Below are positions 1 to 5,010 of a stretch of 5,642 bases of DNA, piece by piece. The position numbers and the translations under genes were made by a program. Under the pieces are notes generated by a model. It had not been told where the DNA came from. It ran no database searches and saw only the letters and a program-made list of their open reading frames with translations. How positions within the stretch are numbered: the stretch's first letter is position 1; every line of letters starts with the position of its first letter. Source of the DNA: Halothece sp. MAG (GTDB lineage Bacteria > Cyanobacteriota > Cyanobacteriia > Cyanobacteriales > Rubidibacteraceae); contig JAHEOB010000382.1 in assembly GCA_018610095.1 (NCBI GenBank), positions 1-5,642 on the forward strand, in the 5' to 3' direction.

Positions 1-667
1 CCATTTTTTCCACCGCCCCTGCTGCAAAGTCCACAGCAAGCGCATCTAAAGGAATCCCTTCACCACTAATCATCATCCCTCCCTGCCCTGTAGGAAGGAA
101 TTTAGCACGAAAGCCTTTTTGTTGAGCAATTCTGGTTAATTCAATACTGGCTGACATTTTTCCAATGGAAAAGTCCGTGCCAACGGTTAAAACGCGCTTA
201 GTTGATAAAGAACGAGCCCTTGCGCCCCCAATTTTGACATTTGCTGTGATCAAGTCACTGGGTTCTCTGACATCCCACAACCATTGCCCTGATTGTAATG
301 GCACGGTTTCATCAAAAAGAGAACGAATGGGCGTATGTAATCCATTAACAATGGATAATCCGGCATGGATTGCTTGTTTAATTTCTTGTGCCCAAGCAGC
401 GGGAAGTTGTCCACCAGACGGGGCAATACCGATTAATAAAACATCAGGCTGATAGGTTAAAGCAGTTGTCACATTTTGGACAATGGGAACATCCCGCTCA
501 ATTCCTCTTAGGCGGGATAATGACTCCCCTACGGATTCTTTGTCAATAACGGCAACAACATTGGCATCACTGTAACGTAGAAAGGTTAATCCCGTTTTAC
601 CATGTTCCCCACGAATTCCCTCATGGAGTAAAATTGCTACTCGATGTTGGGCTGTTAACTGCATCAT
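1..667 (-). CDS. DUF1611 / DgcN-type protein, C-terminal part outside the window
   Basis: The visible part is about 222 residues and runs off the left edge. It starts with an RVAILLHEG stretch, followed by GKTGL and a Rossmann-like alternation of strands and helices (AVIDK, DVLLIGIAPSGG). A P-loop-like GTDFSIGKMS lies near residues 162-171 and a PTGQGGMMISGEG block near 191-203, as expected for DUF1611, which joins an N-terminal Rossmann-like domain to a P-loop domain. Members called DgcN have been described as D-glutamate N-acetyltransferases paired with an epimerase-like racemase; whether this cyanobacterial protein does that is inference. Two ATGs stand in tandem (667 and 664). A GGGG run sits about 7 nt before the first, so 667 is chosen, but 664 gives MQL, as in relatives. 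The start lies inside the end of the upstream epimerase gene (47-bp overlap, different frame), suggesting coupled translation. Confidence 0.88.
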   Translation of the reverse strand, partial: MMQLTAQHRVAILLHEGIRGEHGKTGLTFLRYSDANVVAVIDKESVGESLSRLRGIERDVPIVQNVTTALTYQPDVLLIGIAPSGGQLPAAWAQEIKQAIHAGLSIVNGLHTPIRSLFDETVPLQSGQWLWDVREPSDLITANVKIGGARARSLSTKRVLTVGTDFSIGKMSASIELTRIAQQKGFRAKFLPTGQGGMMISGEGIPLDALAVDFAAGAVEKM

Positions 668-1706
668 AGGTGATCCCCAATCCCGGTAAGGTGTTTGGCT
701 GTAGATATCCATTGTTTAACACAGCACCGCCAAACGGATCATTAATTAGATTGAGATGACTATCGAGATCAAGATAATCTGCGAGAGGGGCTAAGTGTGT
801 CATAGCTGTGTTGGAAAGGGTACTATCAGAGTAACAGCCATACATCACTTGTAAGCCACAGGCTTGGGCGGTATAAGCCATGCGTAAAACTTCTGTGAGT
901 CCGCCTGCTTTCATCAATTTAATGTTAATGCCGTTGATATTGAGAGCGGCTAGTTTGGGAATATCTTGGCTACTAAAGCAACTTTCATCAACAAAAATGG
1001 GTAATGGTGAGTTCTGAGATAGGGTTGGTAGTTGATGATCTTGTTCAACAGCAAGGGGTTGTTCAATATAAGCAACATTATAGTGGGCTAACCAGCGACT
1101 CATGGTAATAGCTTGTTCTAGTGTCCATCCCCCATTTGCGTCTATGGTGAATATGGCATTTCCTGCATTCTCATAGACCGTGCGAAAGAGTGCTTGATCA
1201 GCTTCTAGCCCTTGTGGACTCCCTAACTTAACTTTAATTCGTTTTCCTCCCGTAAGATTTTGCCAATCTGCTAATCGTTGTTTGGCTTGGTCTAGGGAAC
1301 TAATGCCAATGGTGACAGAAATGGGAACCATTTGAGTCATGTCAAGTCCTAAGATTTGCCATACTGGCAGTTCCGCCCGTTTTCCTAACCAGTCATAACA
1401 GGCAACATCAATGGCGGATCGAATGGCAGAGGAGATGGAAGCTGTCTTTAATTGTTGTTGAATGCGCGATCGCGCTAAGGGGGACAACGTTTTTAACCTC
1501 GGCGCGATCGCTGCCAATTGTTCCTGTAATTGTTCTGTGGTGTATCCCATCCCCCCACCAATAGAGAAGGGAACAGCTTCTCCCCATCCTTCAATTTCCT
1601 CCTCACGAAGGGTTACCCAGAGGCTAGTGGTTTCAGCAGTGGTTCCCCGAGAAATGGTTAGTGGAAAGCGTTTGCGAACAGTAAAAGGTTGGATGGTTAC
1701 GTCCAT
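621..1706 (-). CDS. Dipeptide epimerase (enolase superfamily, L-Ala-D/L-Glu epimerase type)
   Basis: This is a complete 361-residue enolase-superfamily enzyme with an N-terminal capping domain (about 1-120) and a TIM barrel. The expected active-site set is present: a KVK motif (K158, K160), metal ligands D189, E215 and D240 (in IDAN, IEQP and VDES), the opposite-face lysine K263 in NIKLMKAGG, and a GCYSDS segment at 290-295. Near the end of the barrel, D313-L-D315 matches the DxD motif that binds the substrate amino group in L-Ala-D/L-Glu epimerases. Such enzymes epimerise dipeptides from murein; the related DgcA acts on N-acetyl-D-glutamate. The DxD motif favours a dipeptide, while the DUF1611 partner favours the DgcA role, so the substrate is open. 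The ATG at 1706 has no clear Shine-Dalgarno site. The last 20 or so residues after PGLG form a polar tail that overlaps the next gene. Confidence 0.93.
   Translation of the reverse strand: MDVTIQPFTVRKRFPLTISRGTTAETTSLWVTLREEEIEGWGEAVPFSIGGGMGYTTEQLQEQLAAIAPRLKTLSPLARSRIQQQLKTASISSAIRSAIDVACYDWLGKRAELPVWQILGLDMTQMVPISVTIGISSLDQAKQRLADWQNLTGGKRIKVKLGSPQGLEADQALFRTVYENAGNAIFTIDANGGWTLEQAITMSRWLAHYNVAYIEQPLAVEQDHQLPTLSQNSPLPIFVDESCFSSQDIPKLAALNINGINIKLMKAGGLTEVLRMAYTAQACGLQVMYGCYSDSTLSNTAMTHLAPLADYLDLDSHLNLINDPFGGAVLNNGYLQPNTLPGLGITYDAVNSPTSSSNFTP
1466..1511. repeat. Two HIP1 octamers within the epimerase gene
   Basis: GCGATCGC occurs at 1466-1473 and 1504-1511, 38 bp apart. HIP1 is a highly iterated palindrome of cyanobacterial genomes and is found in genes as well as between them. 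The first copy is embedded in the longer palindrome GCGCGATCGCGC. Confidence 0.9.
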
Positions 1707-1737
1707 TTGTAAAATCTTTGTTAGATATCTTTACAAA
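1706..1737. repeat. Inverted repeat TTTGTAAA / TTTACAAA between divergent genes
   Basis: Arms of 8 bp at 1706-1713 and 1730-1737 are separated by 16 bp. The right arm is also the first half of the HLR1 match and contains the -35 box of hli. The left arm reads TTTACAAA on the minus strand and overlaps the first base of the epimerase start codon. It could be a two-sided operator or a chance event in AT-rich DNA. Confidence 0.4.
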
Positions 1738-1759
1738 ACTTTATTAAAATTGTTATAGT
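1730..1759 (+). promoter_or_regulatory. hli promoter with HLR1 (RpaB-type) site over the -35 box
   Basis: TTTACAAA (1730-1737), two bases, then TTTATTAA (1740-1747) fits the HLR1 direct repeat (G/T)TTACA(A/T)(A/T)-NN-(G/T)TTACA(A/T)(A/T): the first copy is perfect and the second has 6 of 8. The -35 candidate TTTACA (1730-1735) lies within the first copy. An 18-bp spacer leads to -10 TATAGT (1754-1759, 5 of 6). Transcription would start near 1766, about 30 nt before the ATG. HLR1 is known to be bound by RpaB and to hold hli genes off in low light. Overlap with the -35 box fits repression that is released in high light. Confidence 0.6.
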
Positions 1760-1795
1760 TAAGGTAACGATGAATCAAAGATAAGGAATCAGCGA

Positions 1796-2002
1796 ATGAC
1801 TACAGGAAAAGGCTCTATTGTAGACGACCAAGGCAAAGTGAATCACTTTGCTGTTGAACCCAAAGTATATGTAGAAGAAAAATCCCGTACTGGGTTCACG
1901 CCCTTTGCAGAACGTCTCAATGGTCGTTTAGCAATGGTTGGTTTTATTTCTCTATTAGCTATAGAAATCTTTACAGGACATGGACTATTTAGTCAATTTT
2001 AA
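1796..2002 (+). CDS. hli: High-light-inducible protein (Hlip), HliA/HliB-like
   Basis: This 68-residue protein carries the chlorophyll-binding signature of the LHC superfamily, ERLNGRLAMVGF (residues 39-50), followed by one transmembrane helix to about residue 62 and the ending TGHGLFSQF. E39, N42 and R44 are the expected pigment and helix-pairing residues. The soluble N-terminus (DQGKVNHFAVEPKVYVEE) resembles that of HliA/HliB of Synechocystis, so it is the full-length short type and not the shorter HliC type. Hlips sit in the thylakoid membrane, work as dimers or with photosystem II assembly partners, and dissipate excess light energy. TAAGGA at 1782-1787, 8 nt before the ATG, supports the start. 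The upstream HLR1-like site predicts high-light induction. A terminator follows 31 bp after the stop, so the gene is probably monocistronic. Confidence 0.95.
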   Translation: MTTGKGSIVDDQGKVNHFAVEPKVYVEEKSRTGFTPFAERLNGRLAMVGFISLLAIEIFTGHGLFSQF

Positions 2003-2032
2003 TCCGCTATAGATACTAATATAAGCGTAGTT

Positions 2033-2084
2033 AAGGCAGGTCAAGGACGATTTCTTGGCTTGCTTTACTTTTTTATTATTTTTT
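2033..2084 (+). terminator. Intrinsic terminator of hli
   Basis: GCAGGTCAAG (2036-2045) pairs with CTTGGCTTGC (2054-2063) in a 10-bp stem with two G-T wobbles and an 8-nt loop. Three weaker pairs extend it outward to 2033 and 2066. A long T-rich run follows (2064-2085). It lies just downstream of the hli stop and should separate hli from the next small gene. Confidence 0.78.
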
Positions 2085-2143
2085 TGGTCTCTATTCAGAA
2101 ACATTTCAGATAAAGAAGCCATCATTCCTGACTGTAGAGACTA
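2085..2143 (+). promoter_or_regulatory. Imperfect hairpin in the leader of the 49-aa gene
   Basis: GTCTCTA (2087-2093) is perfectly complementary to TAGAGAC (2135-2141). Outer pairs 2085-2143 and 2086-2142 (a wobble) and inner pairs 2094-2134 (a wobble) and 2095-2098 with 2128-2131 make about 14 pairs with a 2-nt bulge and a loop of about 29 nt. The structure ends 8 nt before the ribosome binding site at 2152. A possible -10 TATTAT (2074-2079, no good -35) would start RNA at about 2086, the foot of the stem. It may be a 5' UTR control element; the arms are too far apart for a simple operator. Confidence 0.4.
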
Positions 2144-2151
2144 TAGATTGC

Positions 2152-2157
2152 AGGAGG
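2152..2157 (+). promoter_or_regulatory. Strong Shine-Dalgarno site AGGAGG for the 49-aa gene
   Basis: This perfect AGGAGG is the best ribosome binding site in the window. It is 4 nt from a first ATG (2162) and 7 nt from a second, directly adjacent ATG (2165), so the second ATG is the better start. Its presence is the main reason to believe that the short frame behind it is translated. Confidence 0.75.
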
Positions 2158-2164
2158 AAATATG

Positions 2165-2314
2165 ATGGCAGATTTACAGACTATTATCAACACACTATTT
2201 TCCCTTGATAAAATCTTAGAATCTTCCCAATTTTTGGGGGAACTCGTGTTATGGCTTTTTCAGTTTGTTTTGCTGAGCCTAAGTACAGCCGTGTTGGTGG
2301 AAGTAACGTTTTAA
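2165..2314 (+). CDS. Small single-helix membrane protein, 49 aa, unknown
   Basis: I do not recognise this protein. The frame is open from the ATG at 2165 (or 2162, one residue longer) to a TAA at 2312-2314. It begins MADLQTIINTLF, has a short charged part (D15, K16, E19) and then one hydrophobic helix, roughly residues 25-46 (from LGELVLWLF to TAVLVEV), ending at VTF. It has no cysteines and no known motif. Support for a real gene comes from the perfect AGGAGG, the terminator that isolates it from hli, and membrane-protein composition unlike random sequence. Size and topology resemble the many small subunits of thylakoid complexes, and hli and petM are nearby, but no specific complex can be assigned. 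It may have its own promoter and a structured leader. Confidence 0.65.
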   Translation: MADLQTIINTLFSLDKILESSQFLGELVLWLFQFVLLSLSTAVLVEVTF

Positions 2315-2395
2315 TTGATAATCGTAATCTTGATTTCTAATTCATTAATTTCCAAAGTAATTCTCATCTGAATTTAAGTTAAGATTCTTATCCTA

Positions 2396-2422
2396 GCTAA
2401 CGAAAAGCAATTGATGGTTAGC
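2396..2422. repeat. Inverted repeat GCTAAC / GTTAGC before the 188-aa gene
   Basis: Six-base arms at 2396-2401 and 2417-2422 are separated by 15 bp and end 4 bp before the ATG at 2427. The second arm stands where a Shine-Dalgarno site would be. GCAATT also occurs twice, at 2407 and 2421. It may be an operator or an RNA structure that hides the start; the short arms make chance possible. Confidence 0.3.
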
Positions 2423-2426
2423 AATT

Positions 2427-2993
2427 ATGTTACTAAATCAACAGCAATTACGACGTTGGATCGGTGCCAGTGTTGGCAGTTTGGTCCTGTTTGGGTTATC
2501 GGTATCGGATAATGAAACGATCGCGCCGTCTCAGGCCCAAGTTTCTAATAATTCAGTGATGGATTTGAGTAAAGTTAATACCATTTTAGAAGAAGAAACC
2601 AATAATTTAGAAAGAGTCAATCCTTCTCAGTGGAAATTTCAAGTAGAAGGACAATCAATGGTAGTAATTGCTGATGAAAATCATGATCGTATCCGAATTG
2701 TAGCCCCCATTACCCAAATGCAGGAAACGTCTTCTGAACAAGTCATCAATATGCTGGTTGCTAACTATCATACCAGTCTTGATGCCCGTTATGCAGTCAA
2801 TCAACAAGGAATGGTAACATCGGTTTTTCTACATCCGCTCAGTTCTTTACAAGAAGAAGATTTCCGTTCTGCTTTGAACCAAGTAGCCCAATTAGCAATT
2901 ACATTTGGAACCGATTATTCAAGTGGAGAATTAAATTTTGATACCTATCGTCAAGAAAACAGAGAATTGCCTGAGGAAGATTTAAGCATTTAA
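2427..2993 (+). CDS. Probable exported protein with YbjN-like domain
   Basis: This is a 188-residue protein. The N-terminus has RR at 9-10, then a hydrophobic stretch (11-26) and a possible cleavage site SQA-Q after residue 37, so it looks like a signal peptide or membrane anchor. The body (about 45-172) reads WKFQVEG, then DRIRIVAPI, MLVANYH, SVFLHPLSSL and ALNQVAQLAITFG. This order of strands and helices resembles the YbjN / type III secretion chaperone-like fold common in cyanobacterial uncharacterised proteins; the match is by pattern only. The C-terminus is acidic. An in-frame stop lies just upstream (2412-2414), so 2427 is the first usable ATG. It has no clear Shine-Dalgarno site, and an inverted repeat is present instead. 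The gene converges on the DUF3181 gene with an 87-bp gap. Function unknown. Confidence 0.82.
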   Translation: MLLNQQQLRRWIGASVGSLVLFGLSVSDNETIAPSQAQVSNNSVMDLSKVNTILEEETNNLERVNPSQWKFQVEGQSMVVIADENHDRIRIVAPITQMQETSSEQVINMLVANYHTSLDARYAVNQQGMVTSVFLHPLSSLQEEDFRSALNQVAQLAITFGTDYSSGELNFDTYRQENRELPEEDLSI

Positions 2994-3080
2994 TCGTTAT
3001 CTCCTAACCATAATTAGAAATTTTAAGTATTTTACTGGCTGTGTTAATTAATTCAATGGATTAATTCCCTTGCAATATTA

Positions 3081-3389
3081 TTAAAGTCTTTTTTCATAAT
3101 CTTCCAGAATTTCCATCAAATCCTGAAAACCATTCTGGGGAATTAAATCAAGTAGGGAAAGTTGTGTTTTTCCTCCTCCCAAATTAACAGTAATTGTTTG
3201 CAGAATCGTTTTGACTTGTTCTTGGTTAAGATTTTTATTTTCTAAAAGCGGATAAACCTGTTCGGCAACGGTAGTATGTAAATGGGCATCTGATAAATAG
3301 AGATGCCATTTAGCAATATCGATATAAATCTTGTCGCCAATTTCAGCAGCAAGGGATTCAATTTCACGAGTTGGGTTAGAGTTAGCCAT
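3081..3389 (-). CDS. DUF3181 family protein
   Basis: This is a 102-residue soluble protein beginning MANSNPTREIESLAAEIG, with the block YIDIAKWHLYLSDAHLH (residues 22-38), VAEQVYPLL (41-49) and GGGK (71-74). I recognise these as the cyanobacterial DUF3181 family, whose role is unknown; the length is normal for the family. A longer frame reaches 3416, but the family begins at MANS. Its ATG at 3389 overlaps the end of the upstream 2TM gene by 8 nt (ATGGCTAA). There is no separate Shine-Dalgarno site, which fits translation by ribosomes finishing the 2TM gene. The two products are therefore likely to be made in step. Confidence 0.9.
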   Translation of the reverse strand: MANSNPTREIESLAAEIGDKIYIDIAKWHLYLSDAHLHTTVAEQVYPLLENKNLNQEQVKTILQTITVNLGGGKTQLSLLDLIPQNGFQDLMEILEDYEKRL

Positions 3390-3636
3390 CGGAAGAAGTG
3401 CTTGAGTAGTCCGCAATTATACTAATGTAAATCAAATGTATTAATAAAACAGTTAACCAAATCAGAGTTAACCAAATTGGCCATTCCCAGTTGGCGTGAT
3501 AGAGTTGCTTAAAAAACCATACGCCTGAGTTAATTAAGGCAAATCCTGCTACATGGACAGCAAAATTAATACGGTCTTCTAGTTTACGATAGGCTGGGTC
3601 TTGACGAGTTGGTTCACGGGGCCAACGCGGTGGCAT
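3382..3636 (-). CDS. 2TM domain-containing protein
   Basis: This is an 84-residue protein with a basic, proline-rich start (MPPRWPREPTRQDPAYRKLE) and two transmembrane helices at about residues 24-43 and 52-73. The first is preceded by RINFAVHVAGFALINSG and the second by WPIWLTLIW, the pattern of the 2TM domain family. Family function is not established; it is expected in the plasma or thylakoid membrane. The ATG at 3636 is chosen. A TTG two codons upstream (3642) has a GGA about 8 nt before it and remains possible. It is first in a two-gene unit with the DUF3181 gene and is transcribed away from petM, 81 bp apart. Confidence 0.85.
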   Translation of the reverse strand: MPPRWPREPTRQDPAYRKLEDRINFAVHVAGFALINSGVWFFKQLYHANWEWPIWLTLIWLTVLLIHLIYISIIADYSSTSSDG

Positions 3637-3717
3637 AGGCAAGTGTTTTCCACAACTAACATTCCTATACTATCATTGTTGGATAAGATATGGTTGTATA
3701 AAAAACAAGGGAGCGTT
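3637..3717. promoter_or_regulatory. Divergent promoter region, petM / 2TM gene
   Basis: This 81-bp gap must serve both directions. For petM, TATACT (3666-3671) and TATAAA (3697-3702) are possible -10 boxes, but neither has a good -35. AAGGGAG (3707-3713) is the petM ribosome binding site. No HLR1 direct repeat was seen here. Confidence 0.35.
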
Positions 3718-3828
3718 ATGACTGGTAATACTCTGATTTTTAATGCTGCGGTTTTATCCATTGCACTGACGTTAGTCGGCTTAGCTTGGGGATTTTTAAT
3801 CTTAAAAATTCAAGGCAATGCTGAGTAA
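3718..3828 (+). CDS. petM: Cytochrome b6f complex subunit 7 (PetM)
   Basis: This is a 36-residue protein with a short polar start (MTGNTLIFNA), one transmembrane helix (about 5-29) containing LTLVGLAWGFLILK, and the typical ending KIQGNAE. The GLAWGF segment and the KIQG ending are diagnostic of cyanobacterial PetM. PetM is one of the small peripheral helices of the dimeric cytochrome b6f complex in the thylakoid membrane, which passes electrons from plastoquinol to plastocyanin or cytochrome c6. The frame extends upstream to 3601, but AAGGGAG sits just before the ATG at 3718 and the family is this short. The gene stands alone, as usual away from petCA and petBD, and is divergent from the 2TM gene. 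Confidence 0.95.
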   Translation: MTGNTLIFNAAVLSIALTLVGLAWGFLILKIQGNAE

Positions 3829-3853
3829 GTCTTAGTGTGACGTTTTTGGATTA

Positions 3854-3897
3854 AGGAGTTAGGAATCGGGAGGAAAGTACTTAAATTCCTGACTCCT
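3854..3897. terminator. Long inverted repeat between petM and mazG, possible terminator
   Basis: A 13-bp arm at 3854-3866 (AGGAGTTAGGAAT) pairs with 3885-3897 (ATTCCTGACTCCT) with a single G-T wobble and an 18-nt loop. On the plus side a short T run follows (3902-3905); the minus side has no T run. The gene ends converge here (petM and mazG), so it may terminate petM. The AGGAGTTAGGAATCGGGAG series resembles the short purine-rich repeats scattered between cyanobacterial genes, so it may instead be a small repeat element. Confidence 0.5.
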
Positions 3898-3955
3898 CAA
3901 CTTTTAAGAGAATTAGCAGTGTATCGTTGCGATAGTAGTTTCACATGCATTTAAG

Positions 3956-4783
3956 TTATTGATTCGCTAATTGCTGTTTCGCTTGTTGCCATAAGGTTTC
4001 TAAATCTTCTAAAGAATAATTTTCTAGAGAATCGTTGGCTAAATTTTCCATAACGCTTAACCGTTGCACAAATCGTTGATTGGTGCCATGTAATGCTTCG
4101 GAACAATCTAAGCCATACCAACGGGCAATATTAACGAGGGTAAATAATAAATCCCCTAATTCTGATTGTTGATGACTGACATCATCTGTCATAATAGATT
4201 GCTTAAATTCTCCTAATTCTTCTTCAAATTTATCCCAAACACCTTGGGCTTGACTCCATTCAAATCCTAAGTTCGCTGCTTTTTCTGAAATTTTTTGACT
4301 CGCTAATAACGCAGGAAACGTTTCGGCATATTGATTTAATTTTTGACTAAGTTTTTCAACTTGTTGGGAATTATATCCTTTTTCTTGCGCTTTAATTTGT
4401 TCCCAATTGTGACGAACTTCTGCTGCATCTTGAACTTGCACTTCACCAAAAACATGGGGATGTCGGCGGATTAATTTATTCGTAATACTTTGGGCGACCT
4501 CTTCTAAAGTAAAATCCCTTGATTCTGATGCAATCTGAGATTGTAGAACGACTTGTAGTAATAAATCCCCTAATTCTTCTACAATGTCTTCTTGATTATG
4601 ACTGCGAATAGCAGCTGTAACTTCATACGCCTCTTCCACAATATAAGGAATTAACGTTTGTTGAGTTTGCGCTAAATCCCAAGGACATCCTTCCTCTGGC
4701 GATCGCAGCTTAGCCACTACATCAATTAAATCATTTAAGGCATTTAGAATGGCTTGTTTGGTAGCAGTTTCGATTTGATTCAT
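3956..4783 (-). CDS. mazG: Nucleoside triphosphate pyrophosphohydrolase MazG
   Basis: This is a 275-residue protein with two MazG domains. The first has KLRSPEEGCPWD, then the metal-binding EExxE...ExxD set (E50, E51, E54, E70, D73) and RRHPHVFG. The second has E188, E189, E192 and ELGD with E208 and D211. MazG hydrolyses NTPs and dNTPs to the monophosphate and pyrophosphate, clearing abnormal nucleotides; it is cytosolic. The length is normal for full two-domain MazG. The ATG at 4783 is chosen because GGGA stands 6 nt before it and homologues start shortly before KLRSP. An ATG at 4795 and a TTG at 4840 extend the frame, but the TTG lacks a binding site and overlaps a possible -35 box. The gene lies 227 bp downstream of the WD40 gene on the same strand and is probably separately transcribed. 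Confidence 0.95.
   Translation of the reverse strand: MNQIETATKQAILNALNDLIDVVAKLRSPEEGCPWDLAQTQQTLIPYIVEEAYEVTAAIRSHNQEDIVEELGDLLLQVVLQSQIASESRDFTLEEVAQSITNKLIRRHPHVFGEVQVQDAAEVRHNWEQIKAQEKGYNSQQVEKLSQKLNQYAETFPALLASQKISEKAANLGFEWSQAQGVWDKFEEELGEFKQSIMTDDVSHQQSELGDLLFTLVNIARWYGLDCSEALHGTNQRFVQRLSVMENLANDSLENYSLEDLETLWQQAKQQLANQ
4699..4706. repeat. HIP1 octamer within mazG
   Basis: An exact GCGATCGC lies in the codons for the KLRSP region of MazG. Confidence 0.9.
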
Positions 4784-4813
4784 TGCTTTTCCCATGGGAA
4801 ATCTTGGCTTATC

Positions 4814-4840
4814 TTTATATTGTTTTAACAGATTCGGCAA
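4814..4840 (-). promoter_or_regulatory. Possible mazG promoter
   Basis: On the minus strand TTGCCG (4835-4840, 4 of 6 to the -35) is 15 bp from TATAAA (4814-4819, 5 of 6 to the -10). The spacer is short. A start near 4807 would leave a leader of about 24 nt to the ATG at 4783. This is a weak call in AT-rich sequence. Confidence 0.28.
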
Positions 4841-4988
4841 ATTTTGAATAGGAAGTTGGTTGTGACTAGATGGTTAATTTTCTCTCGTCATCAGTCCCAT
4901 GTTCAGGAAAACCTAAGAGAGTGTTTCAAATTTCCTTATTCATTTAGCAGTGCTTTTGTTACTAAAAAAATGCTATCTCTACAACTGC

Positions 4989-4996
4989 GCGATCGC
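4989..4996. repeat. HIP1 octamer downstream of the WD40 gene
   Basis: An exact GCGATCGC sits inside the palindrome CGCGATCGCG, 14 bp beyond the WD40 stop. It is the only intergenic copy here. I see no gene or clear terminator in the rest of the gap 4841-5010. Confidence 0.9.
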
Positions 4997-5010
4997 GAAT
5001 CCATTGATTA

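Noticed and set aside
165..452. Plus-strand open frame of 95 codons
   Set aside because: It lies entirely antisense to the DUF1611 coding sequence, whose conserved motifs show the true frame; it has no binding site and no recognisable domain.
1462..1758. Plus-strand open frame of 98 codons
   Set aside because: It is antisense to the N-terminal part of the epimerase and runs through the hli promoter; its composition is not protein-like.
3046..3066. AATTAAT/ATTAATT inverted repeat between the convergent 188-aa and DUF3181 genes
   Set aside because: The arms contain only A and T and no T run is well placed, so it is too weak to call a terminator.
3601..3717. N-terminal extension of PetM
   Set aside because: The frame is open, but PetM is normally about 36 residues, and AAGGGAG stands just before the ATG at 3718.
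3579..3761. Minus-strand open frame of 60 codons
   Set aside because: It overlaps the 2TM gene start, the intergenic region and petM antisense, and has no support of its own.
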